The notes below the pieces were generated by a model. It did no database searches. It saw only the letters and a program-made list of their open reading frames with translations, and was not told the DNA's origin. From Pseudomonadota bacterium (GTDB lineage Bacteria; Pseudomonadota; Gammaproteobacteria; Burkholderiales; SG8-41): 6,845 nucleotides of DNA. How positions within the stretch are numbered: the first letter of the stretch is position 1; each line of letters begins with the position of its first letter. The DNA is taken from NCBI GenBank assembly GCA_023431245.1, contig JAEYXO010000161.1, positions 1 to 6,845 of the forward strand, written 5' to 3'. Positions 1-6,845 of the stretch are shown here, piece after piece. Made by a program: the position numbers and the translations under genes.

Positions 1-1905
<1,905 letters not shown>

Positions 1906-1913
1906 GGATTAGG

Positions 1914-1917
1914 CTCC
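1914..1917 (-). promoter_or_regulatory. rpoD ribosome binding site
   Basis: GGAG on the minus strand lies 8 nt before the ATG at 1905. It fixes the rpoD start, and so shows that the Lys/Ala-rich extension is translated from a proper initiation site. Confidence 0.75.
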
Positions 1918-1947
1918 GCCGGACAACGGTTTGGTGAAAAACCGCAA

Positions 1948-1976
1948 ATTATACCTTAAACAACACCCTCTGACAC
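1948..1976 (-). promoter_or_regulatory. Candidate sigma-70 promoter of rpoD
   Basis: On the minus strand a perfect TATAAT (1948-1953) lies 17 bp downstream of GTGTCA (1971-1976, four of six matches to TTGACA). Transcription would start near 1941, giving a leader of about 36 nt. The 134-base gap between dnaG and rpoD shows no clear terminator, so rpoD could be read both from this promoter and by readthrough from dnaG. Since rpoD encodes the factor that reads this promoter, autoregulation is possible, but that is inference. Confidence 0.65.
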
Positions 1977-2039
1977 CCGCAAAATGACGGGGCAAACCTT
2001 TGTTTTATAACCACTTTCGCCACCGACCAAGGCCGCGGA

Positions 2040-3737
2040 TCAGGCCCTGACTGCAGGTCCGGCGGCACGTGCGGCACGGAACCGGCGGATCCGCCCCAGC
2101 ACCTGCTGCCAGGCATCCTGGAATTCGGCCTCGCGTTCCGCGGCGGACGGCAGCTGCTCCATGATCTTCAGGGCCCGCGCTTCTGCCAGATGCATCGCCG
2201 ATTCCAGCGTCGTGCCGCGGAATGCTTCGCCGAGATTCGCGCCCGCCGCCTGCTGGTCCAGTGCCTGCAGCAGGGCATCGAGTATTTTCCAGTCATCCCT
2301 GTCCAGCTCCGGAACCGACAGCTCGATGCCGCTGGCCAGTTCGGCACGGTCGATCAGCTTGCCGAGGCCCGGATCGCAGACGATCAGATCCAGCATGGTG
2401 CGCAGGATGGAGGGCCTCACTGCCGTCGGACGCCGCTGCGGCACGGGTGCCGGTTGTCCGCGGATTTCGAACTGTGCATCCAGCTCCTGCTGCATCACGC
2501 CGGCCAGCTGCGCCAGCTCCTTGCGGATCAGCAACGACAGCACCGGGGCGGCAATCTGCTTCACCAGCGGCTTCGCCAGCTGCAGCAGTTTTGCGCGCCC
2601 TTCGGAAGTTTGAGCATCGACCCGGGACTTCAGTTCGTCGATCAGGAATCTCGACAGCGGATCCGCCCTGCCCAGCAGCGCCTCAAATGCCGCCTTGCCG
2701 TTTTTGCGGACATAGGTATCCGGGTCCTCCCCGTCGGGCAGAAACAGGAAGCGCAGCTGCTTGCCATCGGCCAGGTGTGCAAGGCTGTTCTCGAGCGCGC
2801 GCCAGGCCGCGCGCCTGCCGGCCGCATCACCATCGAAACAGAACACCACTTCATCGGACTGGCGCATCAGTTTCTGCACATGCACCGGTGTCGTCGCCGT
2901 GCCCAGCGTCGCCACCGCGTATTCGACGCCGGCCTGGGCCAGCGCCACCACGTCCATGTACCCCTCGACCACGACCACACATCCGGCATCCCGGATCGCG
3001 CGCCGCGCCTGGAACAGGCCGTAGAGTTCACGCCCCTTCTCGAACACCGGGGTTTCCGGGGAATTCAGGTACTTCGGCTCACCCTCGCCGAGCACCCGCC
3101 CGCCAAAACCGATGATGTTGCCTTTGACATCAACGATCGGGAACATGATGCGGTCGCGGAATACGTCGTAACGCCTGCCCTCCTCGTTCTGCTTGACCAG
3201 TCCGGCGGCGCTCAATGCCTTGTCGGCATAGTCCGCAAACACCGTTTGCAGGTTCTGCCAGCCGTCAGGCGCATAGCCGATGCCGAAGCGTCTGGCGATT
3301 TCACCCGAGAGTCCGCGTTTTTTCAGGTAGTCGATCGCGCGCGGCGCATCCTTCAGCTGGTTCCGGTAATACTGCGCGGCCTGCAGCAGCACGCCCAGCA
3401 GGTCCGGCCCCTCCTCCGCGCGGCGCTGTGCATGCTCGGAGCGCGCCTCTTCCGGCACCTGCATGCCGACGCTCTGGGCCAGATCCTTCACCGCATCGAC
3501 AAAACCCAGACCGCCGTACTCCATCATGAATCCGATGGCGGTGCCGTGGGCGCCGCAGCCGAAGCAGTGGTAGAACTGCTTGGTCGGACTGACCGTGAAC
3601 GACGGGGATTTCTCGGTGTGGAAAGGACAGCAGGCCGCATAGTTCGCACCGGTGCGCTTGAGTTTCACGTACCGGTCGATGACCTCGACGATATCGACGC
3701 GGCCGAGCAGGTCCTGGATGAACGACTGCGGAATCAT
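2040..3737 (-). CDS. dnaG: DNA primase
   Basis: DnaG makes the RNA primers for chromosomal replication at the fork, in contact with DnaB helicase. With the ATG at 3737 (MIPQSFIQDLL, the usual beginning of the family) the protein has 565 residues, near the normal 580-600. The N-terminal zinc-binding domain shows CPFH and HCFGCG, giving ligands Cys37, His40, Cys58 and Cys61. The RNA polymerase domain includes GRVLGEGEPKYLNSPETP. The TOPRIM motifs are VEGYMD (Glu258, Asp262) and FDGDAAG (Asp302, Asp304), so the metal-binding acidic residues are intact. The less conserved last 130 residues should be the helicase-binding domain. The frame is open further upstream to an ATG at 3758 and a TTG at 3779. 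Those would add up to 14 non-family residues, and no start has a strong, well-spaced ribosome site. Stop TGA at 2042-2040. Confidence 0.97.
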   Translation of the reverse strand: MIPQSFIQDLLGRVDIVEVIDRYVKLKRTGANYAACCPFHTEKSPSFTVSPTKQFYHCFGCGAHGTAIGFMMEYGGLGFVDAVKDLAQSVGMQVPEEARSEHAQRRAEEGPDLLGVLLQAAQYYRNQLKDAPRAIDYLKKRGLSGEIARRFGIGYAPDGWQNLQTVFADYADKALSAAGLVKQNEEGRRYDVFRDRIMFPIVDVKGNIIGFGGRVLGEGEPKYLNSPETPVFEKGRELYGLFQARRAIRDAGCVVVVEGYMDVVALAQAGVEYAVATLGTATTPVHVQKLMRQSDEVVFCFDGDAAGRRAAWRALENSLAHLADGKQLRFLFLPDGEDPDTYVRKNGKAAFEALLGRADPLSRFLIDELKSRVDAQTSEGRAKLLQLAKPLVKQIAAPVLSLLIRKELAQLAGVMQQELDAQFEIRGQPAPVPQRRPTAVRPSILRTMLDLIVCDPGLGKLIDRAELASGIELSVPELDRDDWKILDALLQALDQQAAGANLGEAFRGTTLESAMHLAEARALKIMEQLPSAAEREAEFQDAWQQVLGRIRRFRAARAAGPAVRA

Positions 3738-3756
3738 GCGCGCTGCAGGTGGCTCC

Positions 3757-3766
3757 ATTCCGGAAT
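3757..3766. repeat. 10-bp perfect palindrome at the dnaG start region
   Basis: ATTCCGGAAT is a perfect palindrome that abuts the 23-base hairpin at 3767-3789. It overlaps the in-frame alternative dnaG ATG at 3758. A short palindrome can occur by chance; its position beside another inverted repeat in the leader is what makes it notable. Confidence 0.5.
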
Positions 3767-3789
3767 CCGCAGCCTGCAACAGGCTGCGG
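3767..3789 (-). repeat. Stem-loop in the dnaG leader (10-bp stem, 3-nt loop)
   Basis: CCGCAGCCTG and CAGGCTGCGG form a perfect 10-bp stem around a TTG loop. It lies between the candidate dnaG -10 box (3800-3805) and the dnaG start, so it would sit within a few bases of the predicted transcript 5' end (about 3793). No T-run follows on either strand, so it is not a standard intrinsic terminator. It could protect the 5' end or limit access to the ribosome site; both are inference. Confidence 0.6.
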
Positions 3790-3799
3790 CAACCACGGA

Positions 3800-3828
3800 A
3801 TTATAGGGTAGCGCAGGGCAGCTGCCGC
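3800..3828 (-). promoter_or_regulatory. Candidate promoter of dnaG
   Basis: A perfect TATAAT (3800-3805, minus strand) lies upstream of dnaG. At 17-bp spacing the -35 position (3823-3828) reads GCGGCA, only three of six matches. A perfect palindrome GGCAGCTGCC (3817-3826) overlaps the spacer and part of the -35 position and could be an operator. The -10 box is strong; promoter activity rests mainly on it. Confidence 0.5.
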
Positions 3829-3858
3829 CACGCAAAAAGACACAGCAAAAACAGCAGC

Positions 3859-4143
3859 TTAGGATTTGGCGAGATGCGCCTTGACCGCGGCCGACACCTT
3901 GCCCATGTCGGCACGCCCGGCCAGTTTCGGCTTCAGCAGGGCCATCACCTTGCCCATGTCAGCCGAACCGGCGGCCCCCGACCCGGCAACCGCCGCCGCA
4001 ACAGCGGCCGCAATCTCGTCATCACCCATCGCCTGCGGCATGTAGGCCTGCAGCAGCACCAGCTCCTGCTTTTCCTTGTCGGCCAGGTCCTGGCGCCCGC
4101 CCTGCTCGAACTGGGTGATCGAGTCGCGGCGCGGCTTGATCAT
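3859..4143 (-). CDS. C-terminal portion of the interrupted YqeY-like protein, open after the TAA
   Basis: After the premature TAA only one codon (AAA) intervenes before an in-frame ATG at 4143. From there a 94-residue frame runs to TAA at 3861-3859 and contains the whole conserved C-terminal helical part of the family, including QDLADKEKQELVLLQAYMP. A ribosome ending at the TAA could restart here, so a separate C-terminal chain is possible. The 53-residue N-terminal chain (4308-4147) would then be the other half. No independent Shine-Dalgarno site is evident; the preceding bases are the coding sequence of the first half. An automatic annotation would probably call only this fragment. Whether it is made or works alone cannot be told from the sequence. 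Confidence 0.4.
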   Translation of the reverse strand: MIKPRRDSITQFEQGGRQDLADKEKQELVLLQAYMPQAMGDDEIAAAVAAAVAGSGAAGSADMGKVMALLKPKLAGRADMGKVSAAVKAHLAKS

Positions 4144-4308
4144 TTTTTAGATGACGCCGAGCACGTCGGCATCGGTCAGTGCCTTGCGCTCATCAACCTC
4201 GCGCTGCTTCAGCGCCGCGGTCAGCAGGCGGATGGTGTCGCGGCGCGCGGCATCGCCGCCGCGCATCGCGGCCTTGAGGTCGTCATTGATCTGATCACGC
4301 AATCCCAT
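3859..4308 (-). pseudogene. yqeY: GatB/YqeY-family protein gene, interrupted by an in-frame stop
   Basis: Members of this family are about 148 residues and resemble the C-terminal tRNA-binding part of the GatB amidotransferase subunit; their role is not well defined. From ATG 4308, which has GGAG 8 nt upstream (4317-4320), the frame runs 149 codons plus a stop, exactly family length, except that codon 54 (4149-4147) is TAA. The N-terminal part reads MGLRDQINDDLKAAM and later KQREVDER; after the stop the same frame continues KMIKPRRDSITQFEQGGRQD, with DMGKVMALLKPKLAGRADM near the end. The family usually has Asp or Glu at the stop position (VI-D/E-KMIKQRRDS), so one change, GAA to TAA, explains it. 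Nothing else is damaged; one further departure is Pro for the usual Gln in MIKPRRDS. It could be a recent pseudogene, a sequence error, or two coupled polypeptides. Confidence 0.85.
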
Positions 4309-4322
4309 GGTGTGCTCTCCAG

Positions 4323-4362
4323 AAACGACAAAAGGGTGCGAGGACAGGCCTCGGCACCCTTT
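4323..4362 (-). terminator. Intrinsic terminator or attenuator after rpsU
   Basis: On the minus strand AAAGGGTGCCGAGG and CCTCGCACCCTTT pair as a 13-bp stem with one bulged C and a CCTGT loop, followed by TTTTGTCGTTT. It starts about 20 nt after the rpsU stop and ends just before the yqeY ribosome site. In E. coli a partial terminator downstream of rpsU lets bS21 be made in large excess over primase. This hairpin is placed to do the same, with the imperfect T-tract suggesting partial readthrough (inference). Confidence 0.75.
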
Positions 4363-4381
4363 GGCGGAACAGGCCGGAAAC

Positions 4382-4594
4382 TCAGTACAGTTTCGGCGGC
4401 AGCAGCTGCGAGCGCAGGCGCTTGTGCGTGCGCTTCACGGCGGCGGCCAGCTTGCGCTTGCGCTCGGCGGTGGGCTTCTCGTAGAACTCGCGGGCGCGCA
4501 GTTCAGTCAGCAGGCCGGTCTTTTCGACAGTGCGCTTGAAACGGCGCAGGGCCACTTCAAACGGCTCGTTTTCCTTAACGCGTACGGTGGTCAT
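4382..4594 (-). CDS. rpsU: Small ribosomal subunit protein bS21
   Basis: bS21 is a small, very basic protein of the 30S subunit, on the platform near the 3' end of 16S rRNA, and helps initiation on mRNA. The 70-residue product matches family length and sequence: MTTVRVKENEPFEVALRRFK at the start, then EFYEKPTAERKRK and a basic C-terminal part ending QLLPPKLY. The ATG at 4594 has GAGG at 4599-4602, only 4 nt upstream, so the spacing is short. It is the first gene of the minus-strand group and has its own promoter. A terminator-like hairpin follows, so it is probably expressed much more strongly than the genes after it. Stop TGA at 4384-4382. Confidence 0.97.
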   Translation of the reverse strand: MTTVRVKENEPFEVALRRFKRTVEKTGLLTELRAREFYEKPTAERKRKLAAAVKRTHKRLRSQLLPPKLY

Positions 4595-4626
4595 GAAACC
4601 TCGGGGCTGAATTCGGAAAAACGCGT

Positions 4627-4655
4627 ATTATAACCACGTTCCCCGTACATGGACA
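4627..4655 (-). promoter_or_regulatory. Candidate promoter of rpsU and the operon
   Basis: A perfect TATAAT (4627-4632, minus strand) is followed by a leader of about 27 nt to the rpsU ATG. The -35 position at 17-bp spacing (4650-4655) reads TGTCCA, three of six matches, and lies in the left arm of the palindrome at 4651-4677. On the plus strand the same bases read TATTATAA, so a -10 box for tsaD could overlap it, but no good plus-strand -35 was found. Confidence 0.6.
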
Positions 4656-4677
4656 GGGGTTTGGACCATCCCTGTCC
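4651..4677. repeat. Intergenic inverted repeat between rpsU and tsaD (8-bp arms)
   Basis: GGACAGGG (4651-4658) and CCCTGTCC (4670-4677) are perfect inverted arms around an 11-base loop. There is no T-run on either side, so it is not a terminator. Its position between divergent genes and its G/C-run composition resemble REP-type dispersed palindromes; whether copies exist elsewhere cannot be seen here. It covers the far upstream ATG (4649) of the tsaD frame, supporting the later GTG start. Confidence 0.5.
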
Positions 4678-4702
4678 CCAGCGCCCCCGCCAGCCACATC
4701 CC

Positions 4703-5725
4703 GTGCTCGTACTCGGCATCGAAACCTCCTGCGACGAAACCGGCATCGCGCTCTACGACAGCGCCCGGGGACTGCTCGCCCATGCCCTGCATTCCCAGGT
4801 CGCCCTGCATGCCGACTATGGCGGGGTCGTGCCTGAACTGGCCTCCCGCGACCACATCCGGCGGGTGCTGCCGCTGACCCGGGAAGTCCTCCACCGGGCC
4901 GGCAAGACACCGGCGGAACTGGACGCCATCGCCTATACCGCGGGGCCGGGGCTCGCCGGCGCCCTGCTGGTTGGCGCCGGCATCGGCGCCAGCCTCGCCC
5001 ATGCGCTGGGCGTGCCCGCCATCGGCATCCACCATCTTGAAGGCCATCTCCTGTCGCCGCTCCTGGCGGACCCGGCGCCGCCCTTCCCGTTCATTGCCCT
5101 GCTGGTTTCGGGCGGGCACACCCAGTTGATGCGTGTTGGTGGTGTGGGTGACTACTCACTTCTGGGAGAAACCCTGGATGATGCCGCCGGCGAAGCCTTC
5201 GACAAATCCGCCAAGCTGCTCGGGCTGGGTTATCCGGGTGGACCGGCAATCGCCGAACTGGCGGCATCCGGCCGCCCTGGACGATTCACGCTGCCGCGCC
5301 CGATGTTGCGCAGTGACAACCTCGACTTCAGCTTCAGCGGCCTGAAAACCGCCGTGCTGACCGCCGTCCGCAACCTGCCCGCGGACGACCGGGCGCGGGC
5401 GGACCTTGCCGCCGAACTGCAGGCCGCCATAGTCGATGTGCTGGTCGGAAAATCGGTCGCGGCGCTCGAGCAAACCGGCGTGACGCGTCTGGTGGTGGCG
5501 GGCGGCGTCGGCGCCAATCGCCGGCTGCGTGAACAACTGACGGCTGCCGCCGCACGCCTCGGCTGCGAGGTGTATTACCCGCCCTTCGAGTTCTGCACCG
5601 ACAACGGCGCGATGATCGCCTTCGCCGGCGCGCTGCGACTGAAGCACAGCGGCGGCAAGCTCGACGGCAAAACAGGATTCACTGTGCGGCCGCGCTGGGA
5701 ACTTGCCAGCTTGGCCAAAGCCTGA
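4703..5725 (+). CDS. tsaD: tRNA N6-adenosine threonylcarbamoyltransferase TsaD
   Basis: TsaD transfers the threonylcarbamoyl group from threonylcarbamoyl-AMP to A37 of ANN-decoding tRNAs, working with TsaB and TsaE in the cytoplasm. From the GTG at 4703 the protein is 340 residues and begins MLVLGIETSCDETG, as in the family. The metal site is complete: His111 and His115 in HHLEGH and Asp300 in FCTDNGAM, at the same numbers as in E. coli. Also visible are LVSGGHTQL (135-143), the conserved FDKSAKLLGLGYPGGP and the nucleotide-binding segment VAGGVGANRRLR. An ATG at 4649 in the same frame would add 18 residues unlike any family member and overlapping a palindrome, so I prefer GTG. Neither start has a clear ribosome site. 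It diverges from rpsU and ends one base from the plsY stop. Confidence 0.96.
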   Translation: MLVLGIETSCDETGIALYDSARGLLAHALHSQVALHADYGGVVPELASRDHIRRVLPLTREVLHRAGKTPAELDAIAYTAGPGLAGALLVGAGIGASLAHALGVPAIGIHHLEGHLLSPLLADPAPPFPFIALLVSGGHTQLMRVGGVGDYSLLGETLDDAAGEAFDKSAKLLGLGYPGGPAIAELAASGRPGRFTLPRPMLRSDNLDFSFSGLKTAVLTAVRNLPADDRARADLAAELQAAIVDVLVGKSVAALEQTGVTRLVVAGGVGANRRLREQLTAAAARLGCEVYYPPFEFCTDNGAMIAFAGALRLKHSGGKLDGKTGFTVRPRWELASLAKA

Positions 5726-5726
5726 A

Positions 5727-6344
5727 TCAGCCCGCCTGGCCGTTGCCAGCCTTCGCGCCGATCCGGCTCTCCTTGCCCGCGAGCAGATTGCGGATGTTCG
5801 AACGGTGGCGCCAGATCAGCAGCGCGGCAATCACCGCGACCGCCGCGAAATACGGATGGGCGGCATTGAACAGGATCAGCACGAAAAACACCGCGAACAG
5901 CGCCGACAGCAGCGCGGCCAGCGATGAATAGCGGAAGAACACCGCGATCGTGATCCAGGTCGCCAGCGTGCCCAGCGCGAGGATCCAGTTCAGCGCCAGC
6001 AGCACCCCCAGCGCGGTGGCCACACCCTTGCCGCCGCGGAAGGCGTGAAACAGCGGATACATGTGCCCCAGAATCGCCGCCACCGCCGCCACGGCCGATG
6101 CCGTCACCGCCGCTTCGGGCAAGGCCTGGCCGGCGGCGAACACCGCAAGCCAGCCCTTGGCACAGTCACCGAGCAGCGTCAGTGCGGCCGCCGACTTGCG
6201 GCCGCTGCGCAGCACGTTGGTGGCGCCGGGATTGCCCGAGCCGTACTCGCGCGGATCGGGCAGGCGGAAGGCCTTGCTGACGACCACGGCGAAAGAAACC
6301 GAACCGACCAGATAGGCAGCAACAGCGGCGATTAGTAGTGCCAA
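5727..6344 (-). CDS. plsY: Acyl-phosphate:glycerol-3-phosphate acyltransferase PlsY
   Basis: PlsY is an inner-membrane enzyme that moves the acyl group from acyl-phosphate (made by PlsX) to glycerol-3-phosphate, the first step of phospholipid synthesis. The 205-residue protein has the usual length and hydrophobic segments at about 2-25, 50-73, 78-98, 108-136 and 140-178. Its motifs are intact: GSGNPGATN (35-43), GDCAKG (59-64), GHMYPLFHAFRGGKGVAT (93-110) and HRSNIRNLLAGKES (180-193). The start is a TTG at 6344 with AGGGG (6352-6356) 7 nt upstream; no suitable ATG is in frame nearby, and the beginning MALLIAAVAAYLVGS fits the family. The C-terminal tail after residue 193 is short and variable. 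It diverges from folB across 59 bases and converges on tsaD. Confidence 0.95.
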   Translation of the reverse strand: MALLIAAVAAYLVGSVSFAVVVSKAFRLPDPREYGSGNPGATNVLRSGRKSAAALTLLGDCAKGWLAVFAAGQALPEAAVTASAVAAVAAILGHMYPLFHAFRGGKGVATALGVLLALNWILALGTLATWITIAVFFRYSSLAALLSALFAVFFVLILFNAAHPYFAAVAVIAALLIWRHRSNIRNLLAGKESRIGAKAGNGQAG

Positions 6345-6403
6345 GTGATTTCCCCTAGAATGGCGCCGGACATTTTAGCCCAACGCGGCCCGCCACCCGG
6401 CAC
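6345..6403. promoter_or_regulatory. Divergent plsY-folB intergenic region with weak -10 candidates
   Basis: This 59-base gap must hold the start signals of both genes. On the minus strand it has the plsY ribosome site AGGGG and a TAAAAT -10-like box (6372-6377). On the plus strand TAGAAT (6356-6361) is a five-of-six -10 match for folB. Neither has a recognisable -35 at 16-18 bp, so these are weak candidates. Confidence 0.3.
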
Positions 6404-6760
6404 ATGGACACCATACTCATCAGCGAACTGCGCATCGACACCCGCATCGGCATCTACGCGCAGGAAAAACAGGTGGCGCAGACCATCCAGCTCGACCTCG
6501 AGATCGGCCTGGGCGGCGCACACGCCGCGCACAGCGACCGCATCGAGGACACCATCGACTACGCCGAAGTCGTCGCCGCCATCCGCAAGCTGTTCGCGCA
6601 ACAGCATTTCGACCTCCTTGAACATGCCGCGGAATCGATCGCGCAACTGGTGATCGGGGACTTCAAGGCGCCGTGGCTGCGCGTCACCATTGCCAAGCTG
6701 TCGCCGCTGGCCGGCGTGAAAAGGCTGGGCGTCAGCATCGAACGCGGCAAAAGGCACTGA
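6404..6760 (+). CDS. folB: Dihydroneopterin aldolase
   Basis: FolB converts 7,8-dihydroneopterin to 6-hydroxymethyl-7,8-dihydropterin and glycolaldehyde in folate synthesis, and usually also epimerises the substrate. The 118-residue product has family length. It begins MDTILISELRIDTRIGIYAQ, with Glu21 in GIYAQEK, Tyr53 in TIDYAEV, Glu73 in DLLEHAAE, the catalytic Lys98 in TIAKLSPLAG, and ends near VSIERGKRH; all line up with E. coli FolB. The ATG at 6404 fits the family start, although no strong ribosome site precedes it. It diverges from plsY, and its stop lies 13 bases from the xerD stop on the other strand. No other folate gene is present. Confidence 0.95.
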   Translation: MDTILISELRIDTRIGIYAQEKQVAQTIQLDLEIGLGGAHAAHSDRIEDTIDYAEVVAAIRKLFAQQHFDLLEHAAESIAQLVIGDFKAPWLRVTIAKLSPLAGVKRLGVSIERGKRH

Positions 6761-6763
6761 GCG

Positions 6764-6785
6764 CCGCGCGGCCTCAGCCGCGCGG
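6764..6785. repeat. GC-rich inverted repeat between convergent folB and xerD
   Basis: CCGCGCGGC (6764-6772) and GCCGCGCGG (6777-6785) form a perfect 9-bp stem around a CTCA loop. The loop contains most of the xerD stop codon (TGA, 6776-6774). No T-run follows on either strand, so if it helps end both convergent transcripts it is not by the standard intrinsic route. The region is GC-rich enough that a chance palindrome is possible. Confidence 0.45.
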
Positions 6786-6845
6786 GTGGTGCTTCGCATG
6801 CAGCTGCTTCATGCGCTCCCGCGCGACATGGGTGTAGATCTGCGT
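6774..6845 (-). CDS. xerD: Site-specific tyrosine recombinase XerD, C-terminal end only
   Basis: Only the last 23 codons are present; the rest lies past the right edge. The translation TQIYTHVARERMKQLH followed by AKHHPRG and TGA matches the C-terminus of XerD, which with XerC resolves chromosome dimers at dif during cell division. The Tyr in QIYTHV is the catalytic nucleophile (Tyr279 in E. coli). The LH..HHPR ending is typical of XerD rather than XerC, so the assignment is fairly firm despite the short length. It converges on folB. Confidence 0.85.
   Translation of the reverse strand, partial: TQIYTHVARERMKQLHAKHHPRG

Noticed and set aside
1927..1944. A small inverted repeat (CGGTTT-N6-AAACCG) in the rpoD leader.
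   Set aside because: The stem is only 6 bp and the predicted transcription start (about 1941) falls inside one arm, so the full hairpin would not form in the mRNA.
1980..2039. A heat-shock (sigma-32) promoter before rpoD, suggested by CCCCGTCAT on the minus strand.
   Set aside because: The nearest CTTGAAA-like sequence (GCGAAAG) is about 21 bases away instead of 13-15 and matches poorly.
2190..3806. A 538-codon plus-strand open frame opposite dnaG.
   Set aside because: The minus strand encodes complete primase with all zinc and TOPRIM residues; the plus-strand product is low in family-like features and His/Arg/Gln-rich, typical of GC-rich antisense frames.
3652..4539. A 295-codon plus-strand open frame spanning the dnaG leader, yqeY and rpsU.
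   Set aside because: It crosses three genes on the other strand, including bS21, has no domain-like sequence and no credible start.
4651..4677. A possible LexA (SOS) box in the rpsU promoter, as in E. coli.
   Set aside because: The order is ACAG...CTGT with wide spacing, the reverse of the CTGT-N8-ACAG pattern, so it does not match a LexA site.
6332..6799. A 155-codon minus-strand open frame over folB.
   Set aside because: folB on the plus strand is complete with its catalytic residues; the antisense product shows no recognisable motif.

Overview
The window reads as a conserved housekeeping locus from a high-GC proteobacterium, most likely a betaproteobacterium. The evidence is the gene order rpsU - yqeY/gatB-like - dnaG - rpoD (the macromolecular synthesis operon) with tsaD divergent from rpsU, the close match of RpoD, DnaG and the XerD tail to proteobacterial forms, and a long Lys/Ala-rich N-terminal extension on RpoD, which I recall from several betaproteobacterial sigma-70 proteins. 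No mobile element, CRISPR array, tRNA or rRNA is visible, and no stretch over 300 bases lacks a gene.

Minus strand, read from about 4660 down to 1: a promoter with a perfect TATAAT precedes rpsU (ribosomal protein bS21). A terminator-like hairpin follows, then a GatB/YqeY-family gene interrupted by an in-frame TAA at codon 54. Next come a second TATAAT, a palindrome-rich leader and dnaG (primase). A third TATAAT, with the best -35 match of the three, precedes rpoD, which runs off the left edge before its region 3-4 domains. The layout links ribosome assembly, replication priming and transcription initiation. Each major gene also has a candidate promoter of its own.

Right part: tsaD (tRNA t6A synthesis) runs on the plus strand from a GTG start, diverging from rpsU. 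It converges on plsY (minus strand, acyl-phosphate glycerol-3-phosphate acyltransferase), with only one base between the two stop codons. plsY diverges from folB (plus strand, dihydroneopterin aldolase). folB converges on the 3' end of xerD (minus strand, tyrosine recombinase), which continues past the right edge.

The most notable observation is the intact but stop-interrupted yqeY gene. Next are the inverted repeats around the dnaG start, a REP-like palindrome between rpsU and tsaD, and the sigma-70 extension. I did not find a convincing undescribed multi-gene system; the genes themselves are ordinary core genes.
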